Shown here: positions 8,725 to 17,369 of the stretch, piece by piece
Numbering within the stretch: the first letter of the stretch is position 1
Layout of the letters: every line of letters starts with the position of its first letter
Source: Bacteroidales bacterium
Lineage (GTDB): Bacteria > Bacteroidota > Bacteroidia > Bacteroidales > Marinilabiliaceae
Direction: 5' to 3'
Length of the DNA stretch: 44,958 nucleotides
NCBI GenBank assembly: GCA_017417385.1
Contig: JAFPZF010000042.1
Location: 1-44,958, forward strand
Notes under the pieces: model-generated
Told to the model about the DNA's origin: nothing
Databases searched by the model: none
Seen by the model: only the letters and a program-made list of their open reading frames with translations
Translations under genes and position numbers: made by a program

Positions 8725-9981
8725 TCATTGCTCATTGCTTATGCTCACCATCTTCGCCTTCATCGGCTCCTTTAGGTTCGCCGCATACTCCTCAAGATAC
8801 TTCCGCCACTCACCAATGCTGTCCATCCCAGCCTCGCTCCACGCCGCTCCCCAATAGTAATCCAACGACTCCCCCTCAAACATCTCCCTCATCCCGAGCA
8901 CATGCCCAAACGCCCCACGCTCCTTAGCCTCCGCCTCGCCAAACAATACGAGACGTGCATCAGACAACTTCTGCACAAAGACCGCTCCTACGTATATCTT
9001 CCCGCTCTCCCCGTTTCGCCTGTCTGTCGGGTCTTCATAGCCGACGACGCATTTCTCGACATCCGCAAAGTACTCGCCGCCATCACTATGATGAACGACC
9101 GGACCAGCCACGACCTCCGTCCCCTCCTTGACGCCTTTGTACTCGACGACTGTGTGGTTCAGCCTCGACTCTGCATCAAGGGTTATCGTCCTGACTTCCG
9201 TTACTCTCATCTCGCCTATGTGCTTCGGCTCATACGTCAGCCTGACTCTGAACCTCAACGGCCCATTCTCGAGTATCTCATACGTCTGGTAGCAATACGG
9301 ATATAGTATCGAGTCCCCCAGCATCAGCGCAGACGCACCTCCTCCGAGTGTCGGTCCCACGCTGTAACAGTCGAGCCCGTCGCCATGATCGTTATGATAG
9401 CTGGTCTCGTCTCGTAGTCTGTTCGCAGCCCTCCTGTCCTCGGGATTTCCAGTCCGCCGCAACGAGTCTATCGTATTGTTTGTGGCCGGGTCCAGATGCT
9501 TCGCATACCTCGCATCGACGACCGGCTCCTCCGTGTTCTTTACCCAGATGTCATATCCATACGCCTTCTCGCCTCTCGCCTGTAGTGCCGGCCCATACGC
9601 CCTGAATGCTATCTTGTCGTTCTCCCACGCTATGTCGTCGAGCCTGTTCGCATATACTTTCCCCGTTGCCAGGGTCTTCATCTCCTCCGGCTTCTCCCCG
9701 ACGATCCGATACGTCGCCTTGCTCCTCGCCTTGACGTCAGCCACAAATATCAACGCCCTGTCCTGCGTCACCTGATAATCGACCTGCTTCCCCGCCGCAT
9801 CTTTTATCGTGACTGCCTTCCCCGCAAACTTCCCCGCCTCCTTCGACGTCAGCGATACCGTCACGACTTCCCTCCGGTCTCTGTCCGTACTGTTCGAGAC
9901 CTCTATGCCGTTTCGCACCCCCTCGCAAGACTCGACCATCAGCACCATCGCCAATGCTGCTATTATTCCTCCCGTCTTCAT
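8725..9981 (-). CDS. DUF4861-family lipoprotein
   Basis: A 418-residue secreted or surface protein matching the DUF4861 family, commonly found in Bacteroidetes loci for uronic-acid glycans. The start at 9981 is chosen because AGGAGG (9988-9993) lies six bases before this ATG. A longer in-frame TTG start at 10005 would overlap the preceding terminator. A short lipoprotein signal ends at Cys19 (VESC). Recognisable blocks are WENDKIAFRAYGPALQ, the GYDIWVKN segment, SYHNDHGDGLDCYSVGPTLG with several His/Asp, and near the end YYWGAAWSEAG. The gene follows kduD behind a terminator, so part of its expression may be separate. The activity is unknown to me. Context suggests a role in processing the same uronate-containing glycan. 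Confidence 0.8.
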   Translation of the reverse strand: MKTGGIIAALAMVLMVESCEGVRNGIEVSNSTDRDRREVVTVSLTSKEAGKFAGKAVTIKDAAGKQVDYQVTQDRALIFVADVKARSKATYRIVGEKPEEMKTLATGKVYANRLDDIAWENDKIAFRAYGPALQARGEKAYGYDIWVKNTEEPVVDARYAKHLDPATNNTIDSLRRTGNPEDRRAANRLRDETSYHNDHGDGLDCYSVGPTLGGGASALMLGDSILYPYCYQTYEILENGPLRFRVRLTYEPKHIGEMRVTEVRTITLDAESRLNHTVVEYKGVKEGTEVVAGPVVHHSDGGEYFADVEKCVVGYEDPTDRRNGESGKIYVGAVFVQKLSDARLVLFGEAEAKERGAFGHVLGMREMFEGESLDYYWGAAWSEAGMDSIGEWRKYLEEYAANLKEPMKAKMVSISNEQ

Positions 9982-9987
9982 CTCTGT

Positions 9988-9993
9988 CCTCCT
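9988..9993 (-). promoter_or_regulatory. Strong Shine-Dalgarno deciding the DUF4861 start
   Basis: AGGAGG on the minus strand is six bases from the ATG at 9981. Such a strong site is unusual in Bacteroidales and supports the shorter start. Confidence 0.7.
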
Positions 9994-10003
9994 GATACTT
10001 GTC

Positions 10004-10037
10004 AAAAAAGCCGTGTCGCTTGTCTCCGCGACACGGC
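10004..10037 (-). terminator. Rho-independent terminator after kduD
   Basis: On the minus strand, GCCGTGTCGC and GCGACACGGC (10-bp perfect stem) are followed by TTTTTTG. The hairpin lies between the kduD stop (10078) and the DUF4861 start (9981). Confidence 0.9.
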
Positions 10038-10077
10038 TCCATTTTATTTATTTTCTTCTCCCTTTCGGTAGTCTTCC

Positions 10078-10884
10078 CTACTTCGGCTGCTTGCCGATGT
10101 AGGCGAGGATACCTCCATCTACGTAGAGGATGTGTCCGTTGACTGCATCCGATGCGCTCGACGCAAGGAATACTGCCGGACCACCAAGCTCCTCCGGATT
10201 AAGCCACCTGCCTGCCGGTGTCTTCGCACAGATGAACGAGTCGAACGGATGACGGCTGCCATCTGGCTGCTTCTCCCTCAACGGCGCCGTCTGTGGCGTT
10301 GCTATGTAACCCGGGCCAATGCCATTGCACTGGATGTTGTACTCGCCATACTCCGAGCAGATGTTCCTCGTCAGCATCTTCAGGCCACCCTTAGCTGCTG
10401 CGTATGCCGATACGGTCTCTCTTCCGAGCTCACTCATCATCGAGCAGATGTTGATGATCTTTCCTGCCCTCCTCTCCATCATCTCTGGTATGACGGCCGA
10501 CGAGACGATGAACGGACCGACAAGGTCGATGTCGATGACCTGCTGGAACTCTGCCCTGCTCATCTCGTGCATCGGGATGCGCTTGATGATGCCCGCATTG
10601 TTCACGAGGATGTCTATCTGACCAACCTCCTTGTGGATCCTCTCGACGAGCGCCTTGACGTCTGCCTCCTTCGTGACGTCACATACATAGCCGTGGACAT
10701 TCGTGATGCCTGCCTCCTTGTATGCGGCAAGTCCCTTGTCTACGAGCTCCTGCTTGATGTCGTTGAAGATGATGTTCTTGATGCCTGCTCCTGCAAACGC
10801 CTTTGCAATGTTGAAGCCAATGCCGTATGACGCTCCCGTCACCCACGCATTCTTCCCCTCTAGTGAGAATGGATTGTTTGCCAT
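10078..10884 (-). CDS. kduD: SDR oxidoreductase, KduD / gluconate 5-dehydrogenase type
   Basis: A 268-residue classical short-chain dehydrogenase. The nucleotide-binding motif TGASYGIG is at residues 16-23, NNAG at 95-98, and the catalytic Ser148, Tyr161 and Lys165 (YAAAK) are present. The PG motif (GPGYIATPQT) and C-terminal VDGGILAYIG match the KduD/IdnO group. Next to kduI, the likely reaction is NAD-dependent reduction of 2,5-diketo-3-deoxygluconate to 2-keto-3-deoxygluconate. Sequence alone cannot exclude gluconate 5-dehydrogenase. It is cytoplasmic. It lies 159 bases downstream of kduI in the same orientation and ends at a strong terminator, so kduI-kduD is probably one transcript. Confidence 0.88.
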   Translation of the reverse strand: MANNPFSLEGKNAWVTGASYGIGFNIAKAFAGAGIKNIIFNDIKQELVDKGLAAYKEAGITNVHGYVCDVTKEADVKALVERIHKEVGQIDILVNNAGIIKRIPMHEMSRAEFQQVIDIDLVGPFIVSSAVIPEMMERRAGKIINICSMMSELGRETVSAYAAAKGGLKMLTRNICSEYGEYNIQCNGIGPGYIATPQTAPLREKQPDGSRHPFDSFICAKTPAGRWLNPEELGGPAVFLASSASDAVNGHILYVDGGILAYIGKQPK

Positions 10885-11043
10885 TATTTCTTCCTCCTTT
10901 GTATGTTTATTACTCTTTTCGCGACCTCTCCGGATTCTGCCCCTCCGACGCTCTCCTCTTCAGCCGTCTCTCTCTATCTGTCGAGAGTTCCGACCTCAGA
11001 TTCTATATCGTTCGCCAGAAAAGCCTCCTCCCTCAAGCCGCTC

Positions 11044-11880
11044 TTACTTTAAGTCTGTTATCTTCGAGAAGTCCTGATCCCCATAGTCCAGGTTCTCCCC
11101 TGCCATGCCCCAGATGAACGTGTAGTTGTGCGTCGCTGCTGCAGAATGTATGCTCCAGCTCGGCGACAAGACCGCCTGCTCATTGTGCATCCAGATATGC
11201 CTCGTCTCATCGACCGGTCCCATGAAGTGGCACACTGCATCCTCCTCCGGCAACTCGAAGTAGAAATACGCCTCCATCCTCCTGTTGTGGACGTGAGCCG
11301 GCATCGTGTTCCAGACGCTCCCCGGTCGTAGCTCCGTCATCCCCATCTGCAACTGGCATGTCGGCACGACCGAACTGACGATCATCCTGTTTATCTGCCT
11401 GTCATTCGAGCCCTCAAGCGAGCCCAGTACGAGGACATCTGCCTCGCCCTTCGTGACTTTCTTGCTCGGATACTCCTTGTGTGCCGGCGCCGAGTTGAAG
11501 TACAGCTTCGCTGGCTTATTCCTATCGACCGACGTGAACGTGACGTTCCGCTTTCCCCGACCGATATACAGCATGTCCTTATACCCGACCTCGAACTTCT
11601 CCCCGTCGGCCTCGACTATCGCCGTACCGCCTACGTTGATTATGCCCAGTTCCCTGCGCTCCAAGAAATATTCGGACTTGAGGTCCTCGACGGTCTCGAG
11701 CTTTATGGTCTTATATACTGGCATGATGCCGCCGACTATATACCTGTCATACAGCGAGTACACCATGTTGATGTCGTCGCGCGTGAACACGGTCTCTATC
11801 AGGAACTCTTTCCTCAACCTCGCCGTGTCATAGTGCTTCGCATCTTCCGGATGCGACGCATATCTCAATTCGTAATTCAT
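11044..11880 (-). CDS. kduI: 5-keto-4-deoxyuronate isomerase (4-deoxy-L-threo-5-hexosulose-uronate isomerase)
   Basis: A 278-residue KduI, the same length as characterised homologues. It is a cupin-fold zinc enzyme that converts 5-keto-4-deoxyuronate, the spontaneous product of unsaturated uronates released by polysaccharide lyases, to 2,5-diketo-3-deoxygluconate. The metal ligands are all present at the positions expected from the E. coli enzyme: His196 and His198 in PAHVHNRRMEAY, Glu203, and His245 in SWSIHSAAATHNYTFIWGM. It is the upstream partner of kduD and shows that the locus handles lyase-derived uronic acids. It is not contiguous with the SusCD part of the locus, because def and ruvX lie in between. 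Confidence 0.95.
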   Translation of the reverse strand: MNYELRYASHPEDAKHYDTARLRKEFLIETVFTRDDINMVYSLYDRYIVGGIMPVYKTIKLETVEDLKSEYFLERRELGIINVGGTAIVEADGEKFEVGYKDMLYIGRGKRNVTFTSVDRNKPAKLYFNSAPAHKEYPSKKVTKGEADVLVLGSLEGSNDRQINRMIVSSVVPTCQLQMGMTELRPGSVWNTMPAHVHNRRMEAYFYFELPEEDAVCHFMGPVDETRHIWMHNEQAVLSPSWSIHSAAATHNYTFIWGMAGENLDYGDQDFSKITDLK

Positions 11881-12002
11881 CTACCTGTTCCTTCTCGCTT
11901 GGGGGCTACTCTGTCTTCCTCAGCCTCACCCCGTTTGTTTCCACCGCTAATTTAATTATTTTTTGCAAATATGCACCTCTCTCGCCACTCTTTTGTTCCT
12001 TC

Positions 12003-12554
12003 CTATGGCGCGACGGTCCTGTACTTCGTGTTGACCTTCCCCTTCATGATGTTCGTCAGCTTGTTCTTTATGAGCCGCTTCCTGAGCATCCCGATGTGGT
12101 CTATGAACACCTTACCGTCCAGATGGTCATACTCGTGCTGCACTACTATCGCCCCATACCCTTTGATGACCTCCTTGTGGTGAACGAAGTCGAGGTCGTC
12201 ATACTCTATCTCTATCTCTGTGCTCCTGCTGACGTTCTCGTTGATGCCCGGCAGACTCAGACAACCTTCGTTGGTCTCCATCTCGTCTTCCGACCTCTTC
12301 GTGATGTGAGCATTGATGAACACGCGCTTGAACCCCTCGACCTCCGGATAGTCCTCCGCAACTGGCGATGCGTCTATGACGAACAGCCTGATCGACTTCC
12401 CGACCTGTGGCGCTGCTATGCCGATTCCATCACTCTTATACATGGTCTCGAACATGTCGTCCACGAGCTTCTTCAACTCGGGGTAGTCCTTCGTGATGTC
12501 CTCCGCTACTTTCCTGATTACGGGATGTCCGTAAAGATAAATTGGTAGTATCAT
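12003..12554 (-). CDS. def: Peptide deformylase
   Basis: A 183-residue peptide deformylase, which removes the formyl group from nascent N-termini. All three motifs are present: [10 protein letters not shown] (residues 43-52), EGCLSLPG with metal ligand Cys98, and QHEYDHLDG with His140, Glu141 and His144. The frame stays open for a further 79 codons upstream, but that stretch translates a purine-rich tandem repeat into Arg/Glu/Gly-rich sequence, while [15 protein letters not shown] is the conserved deformylase N-terminus, so the start is placed at 12554. It lies 311 bases downstream of ruvX. The def-ruvX pairing is common in Bacteroidales. Confidence 0.95.
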   Translation of the reverse strand: MILPIYLYGHPVIRKVAEDITKDYPELKKLVDDMFETMYKSDGIGIAAPQVGKSIRLFVIDASPVAEDYPEVEGFKRVFINAHITKRSEDEMETNEGCLSLPGINENVSRSTEIEIEYDDLDFVHHKEVIKGYGAIVVQHEYDHLDGKVFIDHIGMLRKRLIKNKLTNIMKGKVNTKYRTVAP

Positions 12555-12695
12555 TATTCTTCTCTTTTTATTCTTTCTTTTCTGCCGCCACCGACGCCTT
12601 CTTGCTAGCTCTGGCTCTCCGACGACTGCTCTACTGTCTGCCCGGCAATCTGTTCTCGTCCTCCCCCTTCTCTTCCCTCCTCTCCCCTTCTCTTC

Positions 12696-12752
12696 CTCTT
12701 CTCCCCTTCTCTCCCTCTTCTCCCCTTCTCTCCCTCTTCTCCCCTTCTCTCC
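12696..12752. repeat. 19-bp tandem repeat, three perfect units
   Basis: Three exact copies of CTCTTCTCCCCTTCTCTCC, preceded by degenerate copies from about 12660, fill most of the ruvX-def gap (12555-12865). It is a pure pyrimidine/purine tract. No gene is seen in the gap. Confidence 0.9.
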
Positions 12753-12865
12753 CCCTGTCTTCCTCCGAGATTCCCGTGCATTCCTCTGCAAAAATAGTCA
12801 AACTTTCTCTCTATTCCCTTTTTATTCTCCCTTTTTGCTCCAATTCGTGCTTTTTCCCAGCCTCT

Positions 12866-13282
12866 CTACCTCGACATCTCCATGTATGTCTGCAATATTA
12901 TTGTCGCCGACACCATATCGACTAGCCCGTTCTTGTTGTTCCTGTCCTTCTTGCTGACTCCCCCGTCTATCATCGCCCTCTGCGCCAGCTTGGTCGTAAA
13001 TCGCTCATCAACCATCTCGACTTTCATGTCGGGTAGCTCCTTCCTGAGTCTCCCGAGAAACGGCTTTATGTACGCCATGGTCTCGCTCTCGCTCCCATCC
13101 ATCTGCCTCGGCTCCCCCATCACGATGACGCCGACGTCTTCCTTTTGGACATAGTCCTTGACGAACTTCATCAGCTCTCCCGTAGCTACTGTCGTCAGCC
13201 CGCCAGCCACGATCCGCATGGGGTCACTGACTGCTATCCCGCAACGCTTCTTCCCATAGTCTATCGCCAATATCCTGCTCAT
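12866..13282 (-). CDS. ruvX: Putative Holliday junction resolvase RuvX (YqgF)
   Basis: A 138-residue YqgF/RuvX family nuclease with an RNase-H-like fold, implicated in 16S rRNA 5' processing and recombination. The N-terminal LAIDYGKKRCGIAVSD contains the first catalytic Asp (residue 8). VIVMGEPRQMDGSES, VDERFTT and a C-terminal GLVDMVSATIILQ supply the other acidic residues. The start codon lies only four bases after the stop of the upstream DUF5703-like hydrolase gene, so this housekeeping gene appears to be co-transcribed with the polysaccharide locus. def follows downstream. Confidence 0.93.
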   Translation of the reverse strand: MSRILAIDYGKKRCGIAVSDPMRIVAGGLTTVATGELMKFVKDYVQKEDVGVIVMGEPRQMDGSESETMAYIKPFLGRLRKELPDMKVEMVDERFTTKLAQRAMIDGGVSKKDRNNKNGLVDMVSATIILQTYMEMSR

Positions 13283-13286
13283 CTCG

Positions 13287-15473
13287 CTAATATAGTTTGT
13301 AATAAACTTTGCCCCACGTCTCTGGCCATGCCGGCTTCTCTATCCGCCTTCCGCTCTTGTCGTGCTGAAGGAGCATCTTCTGGAGGCCTATCATCGCCGA
13401 CCCCGCCCTGTTATGGTCCGGCGCCCAGTCAAATCCCGACGGGTAAAACGCCGGAAACCTATAAGGCCCGTCCGCAAACTTCTCGCTCGTCAGTCGCGCC
13501 GCTTCGCTCTTGTTCCCGAGGCACGCAGCCCAGATGTTGTCCTGCTTCCACCCCTTGCTGCTCCTCATCTTGATGGCCTGCGGATCTACTGTCCACGTGT
13601 TTATCGCAGTCTCTATGTCGTCCCGCCCGAGTCCGTATATCCCCCACGGCCAGACGGGATACATCTGCGGCGTCTCGCTGTTCTGGACTCTCATCCACGC
13701 AAGGGCTGGCGCTATGCACTTCTTCCCCTCTATCTCCCTCGTCGGTATCTCGGGGACTCGGCTTAGCAGCTCTTCTATCTGCCTGATTCGCTCCTCACCG
13801 GCTTCCTTTCTTTCGAGGTAGCTCTTCCACTCCTCGCCGACTCTCTTCAACGCTGCTATGGTGCTGCTCGGATTATACGCCATCTTGTATGTCTCGCACC
13901 CCGAGCCGGGATATATGACTATCTTCCCCGCCTCGTCTGTCTCCTTCGCTCCCCTCTTCTTCGCCATGTATCTGTAATGCTCGTCGAAGAATGTCAGGCA
14001 CTGCCATATCAGCTCCTCATACTCCTTGGCGTCGAAACTGTCGAACTTCTTGTCGGCCTCGAGCGCCATCATGCAAAATTCTAACGACGTGTCCCACAGA
14101 TACTCGAGCCACGCATTCCGCTCGACGCCGGGGTCACTGCCATTCTTTGGCTTCCCGTTCTCAGCCGGGTTCGGCAGCCCGAAGTTCTCTATCTGCTCCG
14201 TGAACGACGCTCCTCCATGCCCCCAGTATGCCCTAGTCCTCCTGACGGCATTCGGCAGCATCTTCTTATACGTGTCGAGCTGTACCCTGAGCTGTCCGAG
14301 GTCTCCGCTCGCTATGGTATGCCAATACACGAGCCGCTGATTCTGCGCGGTCATGGTCCCGCCTCCCCATCGCCTATAGTCGGGCGTGAACGGATTGTCA
14401 TCCCTGACATACTCTGGGTCGAACGTGAACAGCCCGCCGTTGAACTTGGTCGGCCAGTGTCCCCTCTCGTTGCACCCCATCATGTACCTGCATAGCTCGT
14501 ATGCCCTGACTACCATCTTCGCCGTGTCGTTGTTGGCGCTCTTGTCGAGGACTATGTAGCTCCGCTGCCAATAGGCCTTCCACCATTCCGCACTCCGCTT
14601 CCTCGACTGCTTCTCTGTCGGGGCCGCCGAGACCTGCCCGTGGTCGCTCGTCGTCAGCCGGACGTGTATGGTCTCCTTCTTGACTCTGCCCTCATAGTTG
14701 TACGCAGTGTACTCTGTCGAGGCGTATTTCTGCCCCCCGACTTTTCCGGTATACGTCAACTTCCCTGTGCTGAGTTCTCCCCGCATCTCTCTGCCGCCTA
14801 TTGGGTCCACGAGTTCCCCCTTGATGCTTTCGAGCCCCTCTCTCCCGACTGTGTAGTCGAAGACTGTCTCCCTCCGATTCTTATGGCTGAAGGTCAACTT
14901 ATTCCTGCTCGCCTCGACGCTGTCCGCCCTCGTATAAACTTCGCTGTTGACGACCCACTTGTACGAGCACTGCTGAGAGTCGTCTTTCGTCACCTTCCTG
15001 TCTCCCCTCCTCCACGTCTCGTACGTGAGTCTGACCTTATGCTCCTTCTTGCTCTCGTAGGTTATGAAGATGTCGGGCGTCTCGGTGTCTGCCCATATCC
15101 TGATGCCTATGTCGTCCCCCTCTATCCTGACGCTCCCGTCCTCGAGGCTCAGCGTCTGTCTGAAGCCTTTCTCCATCGCCGTCGCCGCATCTTCAGTCCG
15201 TAGTCTGAGTCTGCCACACTTGAGCAACGTGTTGTTCTCGTCGAACCACCCGCTCTGCGAGAGATACACGAGGACGTCTCCCTTCTCGACCCAGACGTTC
15301 ATCCCTATGTCGCCGCCTCCACATGGCATCGACCCAGACGAATTCACGCTCTGACTGGTCCAGACGTAGTCCGCCGGATGATACTCCATCCCCTTAGGCA
15401 ACTCCTGAGCCTCTACGACTGACGCCATCGTCGCCGCCATCAGCAGACTCGCTATGTTTATTCGATTCTTCAA
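13287..15473 (-). CDS. Secreted DUF5703-like glycoside-hydrolase-fold protein
   Basis: A 728-residue exported protein. Residues 1-22 are a signal peptide (cleavage near VEA-Q). The N-terminal part (about 30-270) is a beta-sandwich-type domain starting with MPCGGGDIGMNVW, characteristic of DUF5703_N and related GH95-like proteins. The rest (about 300-728) is helix-rich with Trp/Asn/Asp-rich segments (WPTKFNGGLFTFDP, RRWGGGTMTAQNQRLVYW, YPVWPWGIYGLGRDD) typical of (alpha/alpha)6-barrel glycoside hydrolases. It is probably periplasmic and acts on oligosaccharides imported by the upstream SusC/SusD. The substrate and catalytic residues cannot be named. It follows the acetylesterase, with element copy 2 in between, and is nearly contiguous with ruvX. 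Confidence 0.75.
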   Translation of the reverse strand: MKNRINIASLLMAATMASVVEAQELPKGMEYHPADYVWTSQSVNSSGSMPCGGGDIGMNVWVEKGDVLVYLSQSGWFDENNTLLKCGRLRLRTEDAATAMEKGFRQTLSLEDGSVRIEGDDIGIRIWADTETPDIFITYESKKEHKVRLTYETWRRGDRKVTKDDSQQCSYKWVVNSEVYTRADSVEASRNKLTFSHKNRRETVFDYTVGREGLESIKGELVDPIGGREMRGELSTGKLTYTGKVGGQKYASTEYTAYNYEGRVKKETIHVRLTTSDHGQVSAAPTEKQSRKRSAEWWKAYWQRSYIVLDKSANNDTAKMVVRAYELCRYMMGCNERGHWPTKFNGGLFTFDPEYVRDDNPFTPDYRRWGGGTMTAQNQRLVYWHTIASGDLGQLRVQLDTYKKMLPNAVRRTRAYWGHGGASFTEQIENFGLPNPAENGKPKNGSDPGVERNAWLEYLWDTSLEFCMMALEADKKFDSFDAKEYEELIWQCLTFFDEHYRYMAKKRGAKETDEAGKIVIYPGSGCETYKMAYNPSSTIAALKRVGEEWKSYLERKEAGEERIRQIEELLSRVPEIPTREIEGKKCIAPALAWMRVQNSETPQMYPVWPWGIYGLGRDDIETAINTWTVDPQAIKMRSSKGWKQDNIWAACLGNKSEAARLTSEKFADGPYRFPAFYPSGFDWAPDHNRAGSAMIGLQKMLLQHDKSGRRIEKPAWPETWGKVYYKLY

Positions 15474-15526
15474 TGCGTGCTTCTGTGTTTAGTATTGAAT
15501 TCTACTGGGATTTTCTATAAATATAT

Positions 15527-15789
15527 AGGGGAGTTCTAGAAATTAGATTTTTCAAGGCGTGCATGCACTTAAACACCGGAGTTTACTAAAGGAAACCTTT
15601 CGATTAAGCGAGTGCAGAGGGAACTTGTTCACTCTGCCGAGCGTGAGAAAGGTCAGCGAAGCAAATGAGGATTTTAAGTGCGACGCACAACATTCCGATT
15701 AAGCGAGAGAAATGGAGCTCGCTCCAATTTCCGAGCCTGAGGAATGGAGGCAACGCCAACGCAGAAAAAGCAATTTATAGAAGTTCCCT
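15527..15789. repeat. Structured interspersed element, copy 2 (263 bp)
   Basis: It starts AGGGGAGTTCTAGAAATTAG and ends CAATTTATAGAAGTTCCCT. The internal arms are GCACTTAAA (15565-15573) with TTTAAGTGC (15673-15681), ACCTTTC (15595-15601) with GAAAGGT (15647-15653), and CATTCC (15691-15696) with GGAATG (15741-15746). The core stem differs in sequence from the other copies but still pairs. It occupies nearly all of the gap between the acetylesterase and DUF5703-like genes, ending 12 bases from the acetylesterase stop. Confidence 0.85.
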
Positions 15790-15801
15790 ATAGAAGATTC
15801 C

Positions 15802-17283
15802 CTACTTGATGTCATACTCCTTGCCAATCTTGACGTCAGCCTCGTCATCCCAGTCGTCGGTCCTGAACGAGCTGACTGGCAGTCCGTCACACCTGAGGTC
15901 TCCCTCGACCCAGTTGTGGAAGGCATACCTCACGGCCTTGGGCTGCTTGACCTCTCGGCTGACGACGTACACTCTGTTCCTATATACCCACGCCTGTGCC
16001 TTGTGGAATACCCGGTCCTCGCCCGCCACCTCGAAGTTGTCCTTCGCGCGACCGTTCTCGAAATGTACCCACATCCTCGACCTGTCGAAACTGATAACGG
16101 CGGTGTCATTCCTGAACTCCACTGCCTCATACCTCGCACTCTTGCTCAGCCCCTCCATTCCATAGGCATCTGCCAACGCATGCATGGCAAGTCGCTCGCC
16201 TGCCGTCCTCTTCTTCTTCGGATGTATGCAGTACTGCAGCCCCGCATCCAGCAAGACTATCATGTTGGTGTTCTTGACTGTCTTCTCGACTATCTGCTGC
16301 TGCTCCCTGAGGAGCGCACTGTTCACCTTCCACTCTATGATGTTATAGTCGTATGGCGCTATCTGGCAGAACTCGAACGGGAAGTCACCCTGCTTCCACT
16401 CGCTCCTCCATCCCTCGATCATCTTCTTCTGCATCTTAGCGTATGTCTTGTACCTCGGGATGTTGTCCTCCCCCTGATACCATATCACGCCCTTCATCGT
16501 GTAACCGATTATCGGGTGTAGCATGCCGTTATACAAGACTGTCGGTGTCCTGTTCGGACTCTTGATGTCCCCCTCCTTCTCGGGGACGACGTATGTCCTC
16601 TCCCCGGGATTGTTCTTCCTGTCTGTCTCCGGGAACTCCTTCAGCCACTCCTTCGCCATCCAAGCCTCGCAAGACGACCCGCCCCACGACGCACTGATGA
16701 GACCGACCGGCACCCCGAGGCTACGCCTCAACTGCCTCCCGAAATAATATGCGCACGCACTGAACTTCCTGACGCTCTTGGCCTCCGCCTCTTGCCATTC
16801 TCCCTCGACGTCGTCCTGTGGCTCCATCTTGCTCGCATGGCCGACTGTGAAGAGTCTCAGCTGCTCGTCCTTGCTCTCCATGAGATCTACGATGGCCCCC
16901 TCGACGACCTGTCCCTTGTAGCCCTCCATGGTCATCTCCATGTTGCTCTGTCCCGAGCATACCCAGACCTCGCCTATCAAGACGTTACTTATCTTCTTCT
17001 CCTGCCCGTCGCTGAGGACTATCTCATACGGTCCCCCAGCCTCCCCGGTCTCTACCTGTGCCTTCCATTTGCCGTCCTTCCCCGCCTTCGTCTCGACGGT
17101 CTTACCGTTCCACGTCGTCCTTATCTTGACTGTCGCACCTGCCTTCGCCGTACCCCAAAGGTTTGGCTTGCTGTCGCGCTGGAGTACCATTCCGTCCGTA
17201 AAGAGCCGCGGCATCTTGACCTCGGCTCGTATCTGTGCCACTACTGTCAGTAGCAACGTCAGTAGCATTATCTGTTTCTTCAT
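15802..17283 (-). CDS. Sialate O-acetylesterase-type SGNH carbohydrate esterase
   Basis: A 493-residue exported esterase of the sialate O-acetylesterase family. The signal peptide is residues 1-20 (MKKQIMLLTL... cleaved after IRA). The start at 17283 is preferred because 20 further in-frame codons upstream translate a perfect hairpin. The N-terminal sandwich domain (LFTDGMVLQRDSKPNLWG) is typical. Catalytic block I is CSGQSNMEM with Ser113. VIWYQGED is the family's oxyanion-region motif, and the Asp/His pair probably lies in LLDAGLQYCIHP. Despite the family name, members in plant-glycan loci remove acetyl groups from pectin, xylan or mannan. Given KduI/KduD, an acetylated uronate glycan is likely here. 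No sialic-acid genes accompany it. Confidence 0.88.
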   Translation of the reverse strand: MKKQIMLLTLLLTVVAQIRAEVKMPRLFTDGMVLQRDSKPNLWGTAKAGATVKIRTTWNGKTVETKAGKDGKWKAQVETGEAGGPYEIVLSDGQEKKISNVLIGEVWVCSGQSNMEMTMEGYKGQVVEGAIVDLMESKDEQLRLFTVGHASKMEPQDDVEGEWQEAEAKSVRKFSACAYYFGRQLRRSLGVPVGLISASWGGSSCEAWMAKEWLKEFPETDRKNNPGERTYVVPEKEGDIKSPNRTPTVLYNGMLHPIIGYTMKGVIWYQGEDNIPRYKTYAKMQKKMIEGWRSEWKQGDFPFEFCQIAPYDYNIIEWKVNSALLREQQQIVEKTVKNTNMIVLLDAGLQYCIHPKKKRTAGERLAMHALADAYGMEGLSKSARYEAVEFRNDTAVISFDRSRMWVHFENGRAKDNFEVAGEDRVFHKAQAWVYRNRVYVVSREVKQPKAVRYAFHNWVEGDLRCDGLPVSSFRTDDWDDEADVKIGKEYDIK

Positions 17284-17295
17284 GTATCTATATGA

Positions 17296-17334
17296 TTTGG
17301 GCAAGGAGGTCTTCTCCAAACCTCCTTGCCCAAA
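17296..17334 (-). promoter_or_regulatory. Perfect 15-bp hairpin in the acetylesterase leader
   Basis: TTTGGGCAAGGAGGT (17296-17310) pairs perfectly with ACCTCCTTGCCCAAA (17320-17334), with a 9-base loop. On the minus strand it ends 12 bases before the ATG at 17283. The stem contains AAGGAGGT, a perfect Shine-Dalgarno core, base-paired in the hairpin. No U-run follows, so it is less likely a standard terminator than a leader hairpin or RNA-stability element. Confidence 0.65.
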
Positions 17335-17369
17335 ATTAATCATTTTCCCCTTGTTGCAAAAACATTATG

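Noticed and set aside
12555-12791. 79-residue N-terminal extension of peptide deformylase
   Set aside because: It translates the 19-bp polypurine repeat into Arg/Glu/Gly runs; the conserved N-terminus begins at the ATG at 12554.
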